A stretch of DNA of 56,125 nucleotides from Clostridiales bacterium (GCA_015069625.1 SVIE01000002.1:1-56125), one strand, 5' to 3'. Positions 33,149-42,581 are shown, numbered from the stretch's first letter. Program-made: numbers and translations. Notes: generated by a model from the sequence alone, not told the origin.

Positions 33149-35221
33149 ATGGAACGAATAGCGGTAGTTTTAGGCAAAATGAATAGCGGTGGGATTGAAA
33201 GCGTGGTTATGGATTACTACGCTAATCTCGACTATTCTCGTTATCAATTTGATTTTTTCGTTCAAGAAGATTCGGATAATATCGCCTATTCTATGATAAC
33301 CGCTCGTGGTGGCAGGGTGTTTTTGCTACCGTCGTTAAAAAAGATTTGCAAGTTCAATAAGGTGCTTAAAAAATATCTTATTGACGGTGAATATAAAATA
33401 ATGCACGTTCACCAAAACACTCTTTCGGTTTTTGCTTTAAGGGTGGGCAAAAAAGCGGGCGTGCCTATAAGAATAAGTCATAATCATTCCACTTCAAATA
33501 AAAAAGAAGTGGTAAGACACTTAACAAAAGTTATTTTACGTCCTTTTGCAAACAAGTTTGCAACCGAGCGTTGTGCGTGTAGTGAACACGCTGGCAAATG
33601 GCTGTTCGGTAATAAACAATTCAAAAAAGGCAACGTTAAAATTATTAATAATGCTATTGACGTTGATAAATTTAAGTTTAATCAAACCGCTCGTGATGAA
33701 ATTAGAAATGAGTGGGGGTATAGCAACGAATTAGTTATCGGAAACGTTGGTAGATTTATGCCACAGAAAAACCAAAAGTTTTTAATCGACGTGTTTAAGG
33801 AATGCGAAAAGATAAATAGTGACACTCGGTTGGTTTTAGTGGGGGATGGAAAACTAAAAAACAAATTAGTCAAAAGAGTTAAAAAGTATAATCTTACCGA
33901 TAAAGTTAAGTTTGTAAACCCACGTGTCGACGTGGAAAAATTATATAGTGCGTTTGATTGTTTGGCGTTGCCTAGTATTTATGAAGGGCTTGGAAGGGTG
34001 GCTATTGAAGCGCAAGCGTGCGGGCTTAACTGCTTGTGTTCAACGCACGTTCCTAGGTGTGTTAAAGTAACGTCTTTGGTGGACTTCTTGCCGATAAAGA
34101 ACAAGAAAGCATGGGCGGTACGTTTGCTAACGGCAAGTTCTAACAGGAATAAAGATTACGCTAACGCAATTAAAGACGGCGGATATGAAATAAAAGACCA
34201 AGCAAATCAACTTGCTTTGTGGTATGATGAAATATTCGCAAAACACGGCATAGAAAAGCAAACTGAAAGTGTGGAACAAAAACCGCTTATTAGCATATTA
34301 GTTGCTGTTTATAACGTTGAAAAGTATCTTGTTCAATGTCTAAATAGTGCGTTAAATCAAACTTATCCTAATATCCAAGTTGTGATAATTGATGATGGTT
34401 CAGTTGATAAAAGTCAAGAGATTTGCAACCGTTATTCGCTAGATAAAAGGGTAAAACTTATTAGACAAGAAAACCAAGGACTTGCGGAAGTGCGAAACGT
34501 GGCGATTAAAAACGCTGACGGCAAATACGTTGCTTTTCTTGATGGTGATGATTTTATTTCACCATATTACGTTGAAAACTTATATAACGCACTTATTAAA
34601 ACGGGTGCAAGTATATCTAGTTGCAACTTCGTTAAGTTTTATAATGGAGATAATTTGCCAAGTTATCAAAAAGCGGTAGAGTATCGTGTTCTTGATAAGA
34701 AAGATTATCTTGGCGAAACGTTACTACAAAAAACCGAGTGGGGCGCATGGGGTAAACTTTATCTTAAAGAAACGGCTGAAAAATTACATTACCCCACGGG
34801 AAATAACTATGAAGATTTGGCTGTGTTTCCAACGCTTTTATCCGAAATCGATAACGTGTGTATGATTTCGGAAAAAGACTACGTATATAGGCAAAACGAC
34901 CAAAGCATTTTGCATAAACCGTTCAAGGAAAAGGATAAGGTTTACGTAGAGTTTATTAAAAATCTTGCTAAATACGTTGAAGAATATTATCCCGAGCATA
35001 AAAGCAAGACGGTATGTAGGGAATTTTCCGTTTATTGTCATTTGTTTTTGAGAATAAACAAAAAAGAAAATCCTAATGAATATAACGATTATTGGGGCAA
35101 GATAAAAGAATATAGACGGGTAGTGTTAAAAGAAAAGCATGCCCGCAAAAAGAATAAGATTGCATGTTTCGTGTCATATTTTGGAAAGTGGATTTTCAAA
35201 ACGGCATTTAAGTTGATTTAG
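33149..35221 (+). CDS. bifunctional glycosyltransferase GT4-GT2 fusion
   Basis: The 690-residue protein carries two complete transferases. Residues 1-365 form a GT4 (GT-B) enzyme with MNSGGIESVVMDYY, GNVGRFMPQKNQ and LPSIYEGLGRVAIEAQACG (E-x7-E). Residues about 376-690 form a GT2 (GT-A) enzyme with ISILVAVYNVEKYL, VVIIDDGSVDKS and FLDGDDFI. The linker is short and charged. Fusion implies two consecutive additions on the same growing chain, possibly as a repeating disaccharide synthase. Starts 5 bases after the priming transferase. Confidence 0.92.
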   Translation: MERIAVVLGKMNSGGIESVVMDYYANLDYSRYQFDFFVQEDSDNIAYSMITARGGRVFLLPSLKKICKFNKVLKKYLIDGEYKIMHVHQNTLSVFALRVGKKAGVPIRISHNHSTSNKKEVVRHLTKVILRPFANKFATERCACSEHAGKWLFGNKQFKKGNVKIINNAIDVDKFKFNQTARDEIRNEWGYSNELVIGNVGRFMPQKNQKFLIDVFKECEKINSDTRLVLVGDGKLKNKLVKRVKKYNLTDKVKFVNPRVDVEKLYSAFDCLALPSIYEGLGRVAIEAQACGLNCLCSTHVPRCVKVTSLVDFLPIKNKKAWAVRLLTASSNRNKDYANAIKDGGYEIKDQANQLALWYDEIFAKHGIEKQTESVEQKPLISILVAVYNVEKYLVQCLNSALNQTYPNIQVVIIDDGSVDKSQEICNRYSLDKRVKLIRQENQGLAEVRNVAIKNADGKYVAFLDGDDFISPYYVENLYNALIKTGASISSCNFVKFYNGDNLPSYQKAVEYRVLDKKDYLGETLLQKTEWGAWGKLYLKETAEKLHYPTGNNYEDLAVFPTLLSEIDNVCMISEKDYVYRQNDQSILHKPFKEKDKVYVEFIKNLAKYVEEYYPEHKSKTVCREFSVYCHLFLRINKKENPNEYNDYWGKIKEYRRVVLKEKHARKKNKIACFVSYFGKWIFKTAFKLI

Positions 35222-35272
35222 GCGATTAATCAATCATTATAAAGACTAGATGAAAAATAGAGGGATTGCATA

Positions 35273-36082
35273 ATGAAAAAATACAATGCTGACAAAATGC
35301 CATTAGCGCAGTACTGGTACGTATTAGAGTTAAACGTTAAAAAGAGCATTAAACAGCAATATAGAAATTCAACGCTCGGCGTAATTTGGACGGTGTTAAA
35401 CCCCCTTCTTAATATGCTTGTTATGGCGTTCGTTTTCTCTACGATATTTGGTCGTGGCAATATAAATATGGATTACGCTTGCTATCTTTTAGCAGGTAAT
35501 ATGATATTTGGTTTCATGAGGGGCGCAACAACAATGTCGCTCACTTGCGTGGTTGAAAATAGAGATTTGATGACTAAAACGAGAGTGCCTATTTCCACCT
35601 TTACTATGGCTAAGACGGTAACCGCATTAACGAATTTCGGCTTTTCTATGATTGCACTTATCTTGGTTATGGTTGTACAATATTGTAGGGGACAAGCGGT
35701 TGTGTTCGGGGTTAGTATGTTACTTGCGGTGCTTGTAGTTCCTGCATTGTTTATGTTCTCGTTAGGATTAGGATTTTTCCTTTCTACGATTTACGTTAGG
35801 TTCCGTGACGTTAAACACTTATACAGCGTATTTTTAACGCTTTGGATGTATGCAACGCCTATTTTTTATTCGTTGGATTTTATAAAGGACGATATTGTTA
35901 AAAAGGTTATAGGTATTAATCCTATGACGATTTACGTGGATATTTTCCGTAACGTATTTATTGCCGGCGGTGCTATGGATTGGATGCAACTATTAATAGG
36001 TTTTGCTTGGGGAATAGGTATGCTTTTAATTGGTTTGCTTGTTTTCCACAAGAGCAAAAATTCATTTGTTTTGCATATTTAA
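35273..36082 (+). CDS. polysaccharide ABC exporter, membrane subunit
   Basis: The 269-residue protein has six hydrophobic helices and the ABC-2 polysaccharide pattern: KKSIKQQYRNSTLGVIWTVL at the cytoplasmic N-terminus, TKTRVPISTF and a conserved YVRFRDVKHLY loop before helix 5. It corresponds to Wzm/TagG, which carry undecaprenyl-linked glycans across the membrane. The ATPase gene starts 10 bases downstream. Confidence 0.93.
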   Translation: MKKYNADKMPLAQYWYVLELNVKKSIKQQYRNSTLGVIWTVLNPLLNMLVMAFVFSTIFGRGNINMDYACYLLAGNMIFGFMRGATTMSLTCVVENRDLMTKTRVPISTFTMAKTVTALTNFGFSMIALILVMVVQYCRGQAVVFGVSMLLAVLVVPALFMFSLGLGFFLSTIYVRFRDVKHLYSVFLTLWMYATPIFYSLDFIKDDIVKKVIGINPMTIYVDIFRNVFIAGGAMDWMQLLIGFAWGIGMLLIGLLVFHKSKNSFVLHI

Positions 36083-36092
36083 GGAGAAGAAG

Positions 36093-37001
36093 ATGGCAGA
36101 TAAGGACAATAAAAATCTTAACACCGAACCTTCAAAGGCTCCGAAAAAGCATAGGTTAATTAAAGATTTGCAAGTGCAAACCGTTGCGCATATTGAAAAA
36201 ACGGCAGACGAAACCGTAAAGAATGGAAATATAGAAGTTGACGGGGATAATTTTACCAACAACCTTAACGTTTTAGTTTCGGTAAATAACGTTTCAATGC
36301 GCTTTAAGTTGCCAAGCGAAAGAGTGGATAACTTTAAAGAAGCGTTCATTAAAAAGATTAGCGGAAAACTCAAATACAAAGAATTTTGGGTTTTAAAAGA
36401 TGTTAATTTAATCCTTCGCCGTGGCGAATCGCTTGCGATTATCGGCAGAAACGGTGCGGGGAAAAGTACGCTATTAAGCCTTATTTCTGGCATCTATTAT
36501 CCTACGAAAGGAAATATTCAAGTCCGTGGTAAAATCGTGCCTTTGCTCCGTTTAGGTGCGGGCTTTGATTTGAATGCTACAGGGAAAGAAAACGTCTTTT
36601 TGAACGGTGCTATTTTAGGGTTTAACAAGAAACTTCTTGAAGAAAAATACAATGAAATAGTTGAGTTCTCTGAACTTAAAGATTTTATGAACGTGCCTAT
36701 TAAGAATTATTCGTCGGGTATGCTTGCCCGTTTGGGGTTTGCAATAGCCGTTTCCGTGCATCCCGATATTATGATTGTGGATGAAATTTTATCCGTCGGT
36801 GATGCGCCTTTCCAAAAGAAATGTGCTGACAAGATTGCCGAACTTCAAAAGGCGGGAACAACCTTCTTGCTCGTATCTCACAACATGACAAGAGTTAAGG
36901 CGTTGTGTCAACGGGCTATATGGATAAAGGACGGCGGGGTCGTGATGCAAGGCACGGCTAACGAAGTTGCGGATGCTTACTCAAAAGAATATTCAAAATA
37001 G
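36093..37001 (+). CDS. polysaccharide ABC exporter, ATPase subunit
   Basis: The start is set at 36093 (MADKDNKNL) with AAGGAGAAG upstream; the ORF-track Met lies inside the permease gene. The 302-residue protein has Walker A GRNGAGKST, the signature region YSSGMLARLGFAIA, Walker B IMIVDEILSVGD and the switch His in LVSHN. It matches Wzt/TagH ATPases. An extra hydrophilic 65-residue N-terminal extension is unusual, while the C-terminal carbohydrate-binding domain of O-antigen Wzt is absent, so export probably does not depend on a capping mark. Confidence 0.93.
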   Translation: MADKDNKNLNTEPSKAPKKHRLIKDLQVQTVAHIEKTADETVKNGNIEVDGDNFTNNLNVLVSVNNVSMRFKLPSERVDNFKEAFIKKISGKLKYKEFWVLKDVNLILRRGESLAIIGRNGAGKSTLLSLISGIYYPTKGNIQVRGKIVPLLRLGAGFDLNATGKENVFLNGAILGFNKKLLEEKYNEIVEFSELKDFMNVPIKNYSSGMLARLGFAIAVSVHPDIMIVDEILSVGDAPFQKKCADKIAELQKAGTTFLLVSHNMTRVKALCQRAIWIKDGGVVMQGTANEVADAYSKEYSK

Positions 37002-37089
37002 TTGGTGTTTTGAATTTATAAACTATACTTAAAAAACTCGTTGCTAATTCTTAGTGGTATAACAACTTTAAGAATTATAAGGAGAATAG

Positions 37090-38961
37090 ATGACGGAAAA
37101 ACTTTTTTCTATAACGTTATACACTGAGGGCGTATCTGCGCCCTCTAATATGTATTATAGGGTATGTGAGGGAGATGCTTGGTTTAACGACGGGCGTATT
37201 GCCTTCAAGAAGGGTGCAAGCGTTTGCTTTGACACCTTCTTTAATTGTTTTTCTTTTTCTAAATATAAGGCGTATACGGACGTTAAAGGGTTAGAAGTAG
37301 AACTTGAAGTTGAAGGCGAATTTCAAGTGGACGTATGCGTGCGCAGATTAAAAGCGCATTTTGAAAAAAAGTATAAATTAGGCGATTCGTTTGATGAAAC
37401 TCCGCTTGATTTTGATAAATATGCTACCGACGAGTTTTTATATAGCACGAAAGTTAAAGGGGATGGAAAAACAAGTTCAACGCTCCCGCTAGATATTGAA
37501 AGGCTAGAAGGAGATGGACTTATTTATTTTACGCTTACTTGTTCAAGCGAAAAGGGTGCGCTTATCGGCGGAAGATATAACGCTAAAACCGAGCCGATAA
37601 ATGAGCCGAAAATTGCTATTGGGATATGCACGTATAAGCGTGAAACGTTTGTTTTAAGCACACTTGCTAGAATAAAAAAGTTTTTAGAAGATAACGCCGA
37701 ATATAAAGATGCTTTCCGTGTGTTCGTTGTAGATAACGGCAAAACGCTTGGTAGTCTTGATGAATTTAACTTTGCAAGATTAATAGAGAATAAAAATCTT
37801 GGCGGTTCGGGTGGATTTGCTCGTGCAATAATGGAAATTAAAAAAAGTGGAGAGTTTTCGCACTTTTTATTAATGGACGACGATATTGTGCTAAATCCCG
37901 TCGCACTAGAAAAGGTGTACGGACTAATTGCTTATGCTAGCGACGTGAATAAACTAGCGATAGGCGGGGGAATGATGTTCCTTGAAAAAGCGAACTGTCA
38001 ATACGAATTCGGTGGCAGATGGGCAGGGTTAAACCTTGAACTTTTCAATAGGAACTATAACCTTAGTGATAAAACGTTCGTTGCGCTTAACGAGTGGCAA
38101 AACACCGCCGATTACAATGCGTGGTATTTTGCGTGCATGCCTATTTCTATAACGGAAAAGGGGTTACCACTCCCGCTTTTTATTAAATGCGACGACGTGG
38201 ATTATGGTTTTCGATGGGAAGGGGACTTCTTGACAATGAACGGTATTTCCGTTTGGCATGAAGATTTCGACCTTAAATATAGTGGTGAATTAGAATATTA
38301 CTTAAAAAGAAACGAAGTGATTATAAATGCGTTGTGGCGGTCTGATTTGGGCGGTTTTTTCCATGCGAAGAAACTTATACGTGCAATCGCTGCACAAATT
38401 GTTTCGCAAAGATATGAAGTGTGCGATTTAGTTTTTAAGGCGTTTAACGATTTTCTTAAAGGTCCAGACTTTTTATTAAGCACTAATGCGGAAGCGTTGC
38501 ATGCAGAACTAAGAAAGATGGCGCCAGAGCAGTATTCAGGCAAACAACTTCAAGCCATGGGGTATGACGTTGATAGGGAATACTGGCAAGCACCGAAAAA
38601 AGATAAAACTATTCGCAGAGTGTTAACTCTTAACGGATATTTAATCCCCAACTGTTTTTACGACAAGGACGAAGTGAAAAGGGGTAGGCTTATAAGACTT
38701 ACCAGAGTTAAGCCACGGTACTATTATAAGTCGGTGCTTACAATTCAGTACAATCGTGAAGTTGACAAGGGGCTTGTAACTGAACAAAAAAGGGGTAAAC
38801 TTTTTACCGTTGGATTTAAACTTCTTGGCATGTGTATTAAAATACTTTTCAAGTATAAAAAAGCAAGAAAACAATTCCAAGTAAAACGAGAAGAACTTAC
38901 AAGCTGGGCAACGTGGGAAAGGCTGTTGGAATTAGACAGTTCTAATAACGAAAAAGAATAG
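37090..38961 (+). CDS. GlfT2-like galactofuranosyltransferase
   Basis: The 623-residue protein has the four-part layout of mycobacterial GlfT2: an N-terminal beta-rich domain (1-170), a GT-A domain starting IAIGICTYKRETFV with the sequence NKNLGGSGGFARA and metal motif LLMDDDIVL, an aromatic acceptor region (DYNAWYFACMP, then WHEDFDLKYS), and a basic helical C-terminus. GlfT2 polymerises galactofuranose from UDP-Galf. With glf at 23.5 kb this supports a Galf-containing polymer. An 88-base gap separates it from the ABC genes without a terminator, so it probably ends the same operon. Confidence 0.88.
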   Translation: MTEKLFSITLYTEGVSAPSNMYYRVCEGDAWFNDGRIAFKKGASVCFDTFFNCFSFSKYKAYTDVKGLEVELEVEGEFQVDVCVRRLKAHFEKKYKLGDSFDETPLDFDKYATDEFLYSTKVKGDGKTSSTLPLDIERLEGDGLIYFTLTCSSEKGALIGGRYNAKTEPINEPKIAIGICTYKRETFVLSTLARIKKFLEDNAEYKDAFRVFVVDNGKTLGSLDEFNFARLIENKNLGGSGGFARAIMEIKKSGEFSHFLLMDDDIVLNPVALEKVYGLIAYASDVNKLAIGGGMMFLEKANCQYEFGGRWAGLNLELFNRNYNLSDKTFVALNEWQNTADYNAWYFACMPISITEKGLPLPLFIKCDDVDYGFRWEGDFLTMNGISVWHEDFDLKYSGELEYYLKRNEVIINALWRSDLGGFFHAKKLIRAIAAQIVSQRYEVCDLVFKAFNDFLKGPDFLLSTNAEALHAELRKMAPEQYSGKQLQAMGYDVDREYWQAPKKDKTIRRVLTLNGYLIPNCFYDKDEVKRGRLIRLTRVKPRYYYKSVLTIQYNREVDKGLVTEQKRGKLFTVGFKLLGMCIKILFKYKKARKQFQVKREELTSWATWERLLELDSSNNEKE

Positions 38962-38967
38962 AAAAAG

Positions 38968-38997
38968 AAAAGATGCAATTAAAATTGCATCTTTTTT
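38968..38997. terminator. bidirectional terminator
   Basis: AAAAGATGCAAT and ATTGCATCTTTT form a 12-bp stem. On the plus strand it ends the polysaccharide operon; on the minus strand it follows the decayed tRNA-Leu tail. Confidence 0.83.
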
Positions 38998-38999
38998 GT

Positions 39000-39030
39000 T
39001 GGTGCCGCTTCGTCGAAACACGCCACGGGG
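39000..39030 (-). repeat. decayed copy of the tRNA-Leu 3' end
   Basis: TGGTGCCGCT (39000-39009) repeats the last ten bases of tRNA-Leu with CCA exactly. Looser similarity continues (GTCGAA, then CACGGGGTA against GTCGAA, then CACGGTA). In tRNA orientation the copy is followed by a terminator, as at tRNA-Glu. Confidence 0.5.
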
Positions 39031-39033
39031 TAA

Positions 39034-39110
39034 ACAAATTGCTTATGAGCAATTTGTAAACTTTTAAGGCGGTTTCTCCTCTTTCCAAAAAGTTCTGCGA
39101 TACTTTTTGG
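39034..39110 (-). repeat. two hairpins between tRNA-Leu tail copies
   Basis: ACAAATTGCT-TATG-AGCAATTTGT (39034-39057) and CCAAAAAGT...ACTTTTTGG (39085-39110) are perfect stems of 10 and 9 bp without T-runs. They occupy the place of element X in the tRNA-Glu arrangement. Confidence 0.5.
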
Positions 39111-39142
39111 GAGCCCTAATAAAAATCCGTCCAACAGATAAA

Positions 39143-39168
39143 CAAAAAAACGCAACGGGTGTTGCGTT
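39143..39168 (-). terminator. tRNA-Leu terminator
   Basis: AACGCAAC and GTTGCGTT pair around GGGT; on the minus strand the stem leads into TTTTTTTG. Confidence 0.8.
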
Positions 39169-39200
39169 AATTTGTTGCGATTTGATAAGTCGCCAAAGCA

Positions 39201-39287
39201 TGGTGCCGCTGGCCGGAGTCGAACCGGCACGGTATCACTACCACAGGATTTTGAGTCCAGCGCGTCTGCCAATTTCACCACAGCGGC
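39201..39287 (-). tRNA. tRNA-Leu (CAA)
   Basis: On the minus strand GCCGCTG pairs with CAGCGGC, the anticodon loop CTCAAAA gives CAA, there is a long variable arm typical of class II tRNAs, the T loop is GGTTCGACTCC, and CCA is encoded. Confidence 0.94.
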
Positions 39288-39305
39288 GTAAATTTTTGTA
39301 AACCC

Positions 39306-39334
39306 TTGCAAATTATCTGTAATTTTGCTAAAAT
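39306..39334 (+). promoter_or_regulatory. polA promoter
   Basis: TTGCAA-17-TAAAAT, 88 bases before the polA ATG. Confidence 0.55.
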
Positions 39335-39421
39335 TATTATTAGTGTAAAATTACTCAATCGATATTGCTTAAAGATAATAGCACAAAAAATCAATTATGG
39401 CAAGCAATATAAGGAATTTTT

Positions 39422-41992
39422 ATGGAAAAATTAGTGTTAATCGACGGAAACAGTTTAATCAACCGTGCTTTTTATGCAATGCCACTTTTGGTAACTAAAG
39501 ACGGTATTCCAACTAATGCGGTATATGGATTTATGAATATGTTTTTCAGGATGCTTTCTGCAGAAAAACCCACTTACGTGGCGGTTGCTTTTGACCTTAA
39601 AGCACCCACTTTCCGTCATAAGATGTATGCTGAATATAAAGGCACAAGAAAACCTATGCCCGAAGAACTTCGCCCGCAAATTCCACTTCTTAAAGAAGTG
39701 CTTAACATTATGGGGGTTTGCACAATAGAAAAAGAAGGTTCGGAAGCAGATGATATTATCGGAACGATAGCAAAAGCGACAAATATTCAAACGGTTATCA
39801 TAACGGGAGACAAGGACTCTTTCCAACTTGTTGATGAAGAAACTTGCGTTCATTTTACCAAACGTGGAATTACCGATACAGACGTTTACGATTTGACAAA
39901 CTTTACTGAAAAAACAGGAATCACGCCTGCGCAAGTTGTTGAACTTAAAGCACTTATGGGGGATTCTTCGGATAATATCCCTGGCGTTTCGGGGGTTGGA
40001 GAAAAAACTGCCCTTTCGCTCATTCAGACGTACGGTGGATTAGATAATATTTACGCTAGCATAGATGAGATTAAAGGTAAACTAAAAGAAAGGCTAATTT
40101 CAAATAAGGAAATTGCATATCTTTCACGCACGCTTGCAACTATTGATACCGATTGTGGTGTGGATACTGACGTGAACAAAATGACGGTTAAAACGCCTTT
40201 CTCTGATGCGGTAAAAAGAAAGTTTATCGAACTAGAATTTAAGTCGCTTGCAAACCGTGAAGATTTGTTTGAATCGGCAGAAGAAACGGCTATTGAGAAT
40301 GTAAAGGAATCGGAAGTTTTACCCGAAAAGATTACAATTTCTAGCCTTGAAGAATTTAATGTTTTTGACGATAAAAAAGAGATTTGTTTAGCGGTTACCG
40401 AAGACGGAATAAGTATGTATGCAGGCGGAGAAAAGGAATACTTTGCGCCATTAAAGAAACTTTTGATTGACGACGGTTTTTTTGAAACGGAAGGTATAAA
40501 AGGTATAGCAAAATTCTTTTCAAAGGGGTACGTATTGACTGTTTTCGGCAAAAAAGACCTTATGCATAAGGTTAAAAATATAATCGGAAACGTGCCGACT
40601 TGCGACTTTTGTGACGTTGCGCTTATGAAATACTTAGTGGATTTTGGGGGCGGAGAAGAAAGACTTTCAGAAGTTATTTTATCTTACGGCTATCCTGAAA
40701 ATCTACCGGCTTATTCGCTTTATAAGATTTGCGAAAAATTGCGAAAAGAAATGCAGAGTCAAGGCGTAGAAAGCCTTTATAACGACGTTGAGTTGCCGCT
40801 CTCTGACGTGCTTTTTGAAATGGAAGAAGCGGGGTTTAAGGTGGACGTGGAAGCCTTAAAAGAAGCGGGCAAAAAGTATGGCGAAATCCTTGCTGATTTG
40901 AACGCAAAAATTCGTGAACTTGCGGGGGATGAAACGCTTAACGTTAACTCTCCTAAGCAACTTGGAGAATTACTATTTGTTAAACTGAAAATAGGCAAGG
41001 GAAAGAAAACTAAGAGCGGATATTCAACAAATGCGGAAGTGTTAGAAGGTTTAGAAGAAGCGCATCCGATTGTTCCGCTTATCTTAGCGTACAGACGAAT
41101 ACAAAAATTAAATTCAACGTACGTGGAAGGGTTTAAGCCTTTGATTGATGAAAGAACGGGGCTTATTCACACGTCGTTTAATCAAACGGTTACGGCGACG
41201 GGTAGGCTTTCAAGTAAAGAACCAAACCTTCAAAATATTCCCGTGCGTGACGACGAAGGTAGGGAACTTCGCAAGTTCTTCGTTCCGAGAAGCGAAGATA
41301 GAATTTTAATAGGCGCAGACTATTCTCAGATAGAACTTAGGCTTCTTGCAAGTTTTTCTGGCTGTACAGGGTTAATAGAAGCGTTTAGAAGCGGAAAGGA
41401 CGTTCACAAGGATACCGCATCAAAGGTGTTTAACGTAAAACTAGAAGACGTTACGGCTCAAATGCGTAGGAACGCAAAAGCGGTAAACTTTGGTATTATA
41501 TATGGTATTAGCGAATACGGGTTAGCAAAAAACATAAAAACCACTCCGTTTGAAGCCCGTGCGTACATCAACGCATATTTTGACACCTATCCCGAAGTTA
41601 AAAAGTATATGGATGATAACGTTGCGTTTGCAAAAGAAACGGGGTACGCTAAAACGTATCTTGGAAGACGCAGATATATTAGGGAGTTGGGCTCGTCAAA
41701 TTATAATCTTCGTCAATTTGGCGAACGTGTCGCAATGAATATGCCACTTCAAGGAAGTAGTGCAGATATTATTAAAATTGCAATGATTAACGTTAGCAAA
41801 AGGTTAAAAGAAGAAGGTCTGAAATCCGAACTCATATTGCAAGTGCACGACGAACTCATTATTGATGCTTTTAAGTCGGAAGCAGAAAAAGTTAAAAAGA
41901 TTTTACAAGAAGAAATGGAGGGCGCAGCCAAGTTGAGCGTAGAACTTACCGTTGACGTAGGCGAAGGCGAAACTTGGTTTGATGCAAAATAA
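39422..41992 (+). CDS. polA: DNA polymerase I
   Basis: PolA fills gaps and removes RNA primers. The 856-residue protein has a 5'-nuclease domain (1-270, LVLIDGNSLINRAFYAMP and SEADDIIGTIAK, then GDSSDNIPGVSGVGEKTA), a middle domain (about 290-460) with no recognisable D-x-E exonuclease motif and so probably without proofreading, and a polymerase domain with motif A DYSQIELRLLA, motif B RRNAKAVNFGIIYG and motif C VHDE. Length is normal for Firmicutes. It overlaps the reading context of coaE, which starts one base after its stop. Confidence 0.97.
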   Translation: MEKLVLIDGNSLINRAFYAMPLLVTKDGIPTNAVYGFMNMFFRMLSAEKPTYVAVAFDLKAPTFRHKMYAEYKGTRKPMPEELRPQIPLLKEVLNIMGVCTIEKEGSEADDIIGTIAKATNIQTVIITGDKDSFQLVDEETCVHFTKRGITDTDVYDLTNFTEKTGITPAQVVELKALMGDSSDNIPGVSGVGEKTALSLIQTYGGLDNIYASIDEIKGKLKERLISNKEIAYLSRTLATIDTDCGVDTDVNKMTVKTPFSDAVKRKFIELEFKSLANREDLFESAEETAIENVKESEVLPEKITISSLEEFNVFDDKKEICLAVTEDGISMYAGGEKEYFAPLKKLLIDDGFFETEGIKGIAKFFSKGYVLTVFGKKDLMHKVKNIIGNVPTCDFCDVALMKYLVDFGGGEERLSEVILSYGYPENLPAYSLYKICEKLRKEMQSQGVESLYNDVELPLSDVLFEMEEAGFKVDVEALKEAGKKYGEILADLNAKIRELAGDETLNVNSPKQLGELLFVKLKIGKGKKTKSGYSTNAEVLEGLEEAHPIVPLILAYRRIQKLNSTYVEGFKPLIDERTGLIHTSFNQTVTATGRLSSKEPNLQNIPVRDDEGRELRKFFVPRSEDRILIGADYSQIELRLLASFSGCTGLIEAFRSGKDVHKDTASKVFNVKLEDVTAQMRRNAKAVNFGIIYGISEYGLAKNIKTTPFEARAYINAYFDTYPEVKKYMDDNVAFAKETGYAKTYLGRRRYIRELGSSNYNLRQFGERVAMNMPLQGSSADIIKIAMINVSKRLKEEGLKSELILQVHDELIIDAFKSEAEKVKKILQEEMEGAAKLSVELTVDVGEGETWFDAK

Positions 41993-41993
41993 A

Positions 41994-42581
41994 ATGGCAA
42001 AGATGAAAGTTGCAATAACAGGTGGAATCGGCTCGGGAAAAAGCACGGTGGTAGAAATACTATTAGGGCTTGGTTTTGAAGTAACTTCTTGCGACGAAAT
42101 CACCAAACAACTTTATAAAAAACGCTCGGTGTTAAAAGGGCTTAAAAAGATATTTCCTGACGCTATAAGTGGGATTATAAAACTAAAAGCGGATAAAAAG
42201 AAAATAGCGCACGCCGTATTTAACAGCGTGGCTAAGAAAGACCAACTAGAATCTTATTTGCACCCCCTTATAATGAAACAGGTATTCATAGCACTTGATA
42301 GGGCAAGGGGGGATATGGCGTTTGCCGAAGTGCCACTTCTTTTTGAAAGTGGGCTAGAAACACAATTTGACAAGGTGCTTATTATCACACGTGATAGAAA
42401 AGCACGAATAGAAAGCGTTATGGCTCGTTCTAATTTAAGCGAGCAAGAAGTTATTGATAGAATAAACAGCCAAGTTGATTACGATTTGCTAGATAAAACG
42501 GCTTACTATGTCGTTGAAAATAACGGGACGAAAGAACAATTAGAAAAACTTCTAAAAGTAGCGATATCTAACTTTAAGTAA
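41994..42581 (+). CDS. coaE: dephospho-CoA kinase
   Basis: CoaE phosphorylates dephospho-CoA in the last step of coenzyme A synthesis. The protein has P-loop ITGGIGSGKSTVV, SCDEITKQLY, and the CoaE lid region VPLLFESGLE with ARIESVMAR. The ORF track begins upstream inside polA. ATG 41994, one base after the polA stop, fits translational coupling, and ATG 42003 is an alternative; neither has a clear ribosome binding site. The pairing with polA is common in Clostridia. Confidence 0.92.
   Translation: MAKMKVAITGGIGSGKSTVVEILLGLGFEVTSCDEITKQLYKKRSVLKGLKKIFPDAISGIIKLKADKKKIAHAVFNSVAKKDQLESYLHPLIMKQVFIALDRARGDMAFAEVPLLFESGLETQFDKVLIITRDRKARIESVMARSNLSEQEVIDRINSQVDYDLLDKTAYYVVENNGTKEQLEKLLKVAISNFK

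Noticed and set aside
38979-39311. 110-residue minus-strand ORF over tRNA-Leu
   Set aside because: It reads through the tRNA and terminators (ALDSKSCGSDTVPVRL is a typical tRNA-Leu translation); not a gene.
40051-40551. 166-residue minus-strand ORF inside polA
   Set aside because: Antisense shadow of polA with Ser/Phe-rich composition and no promoter or ribosome binding site.
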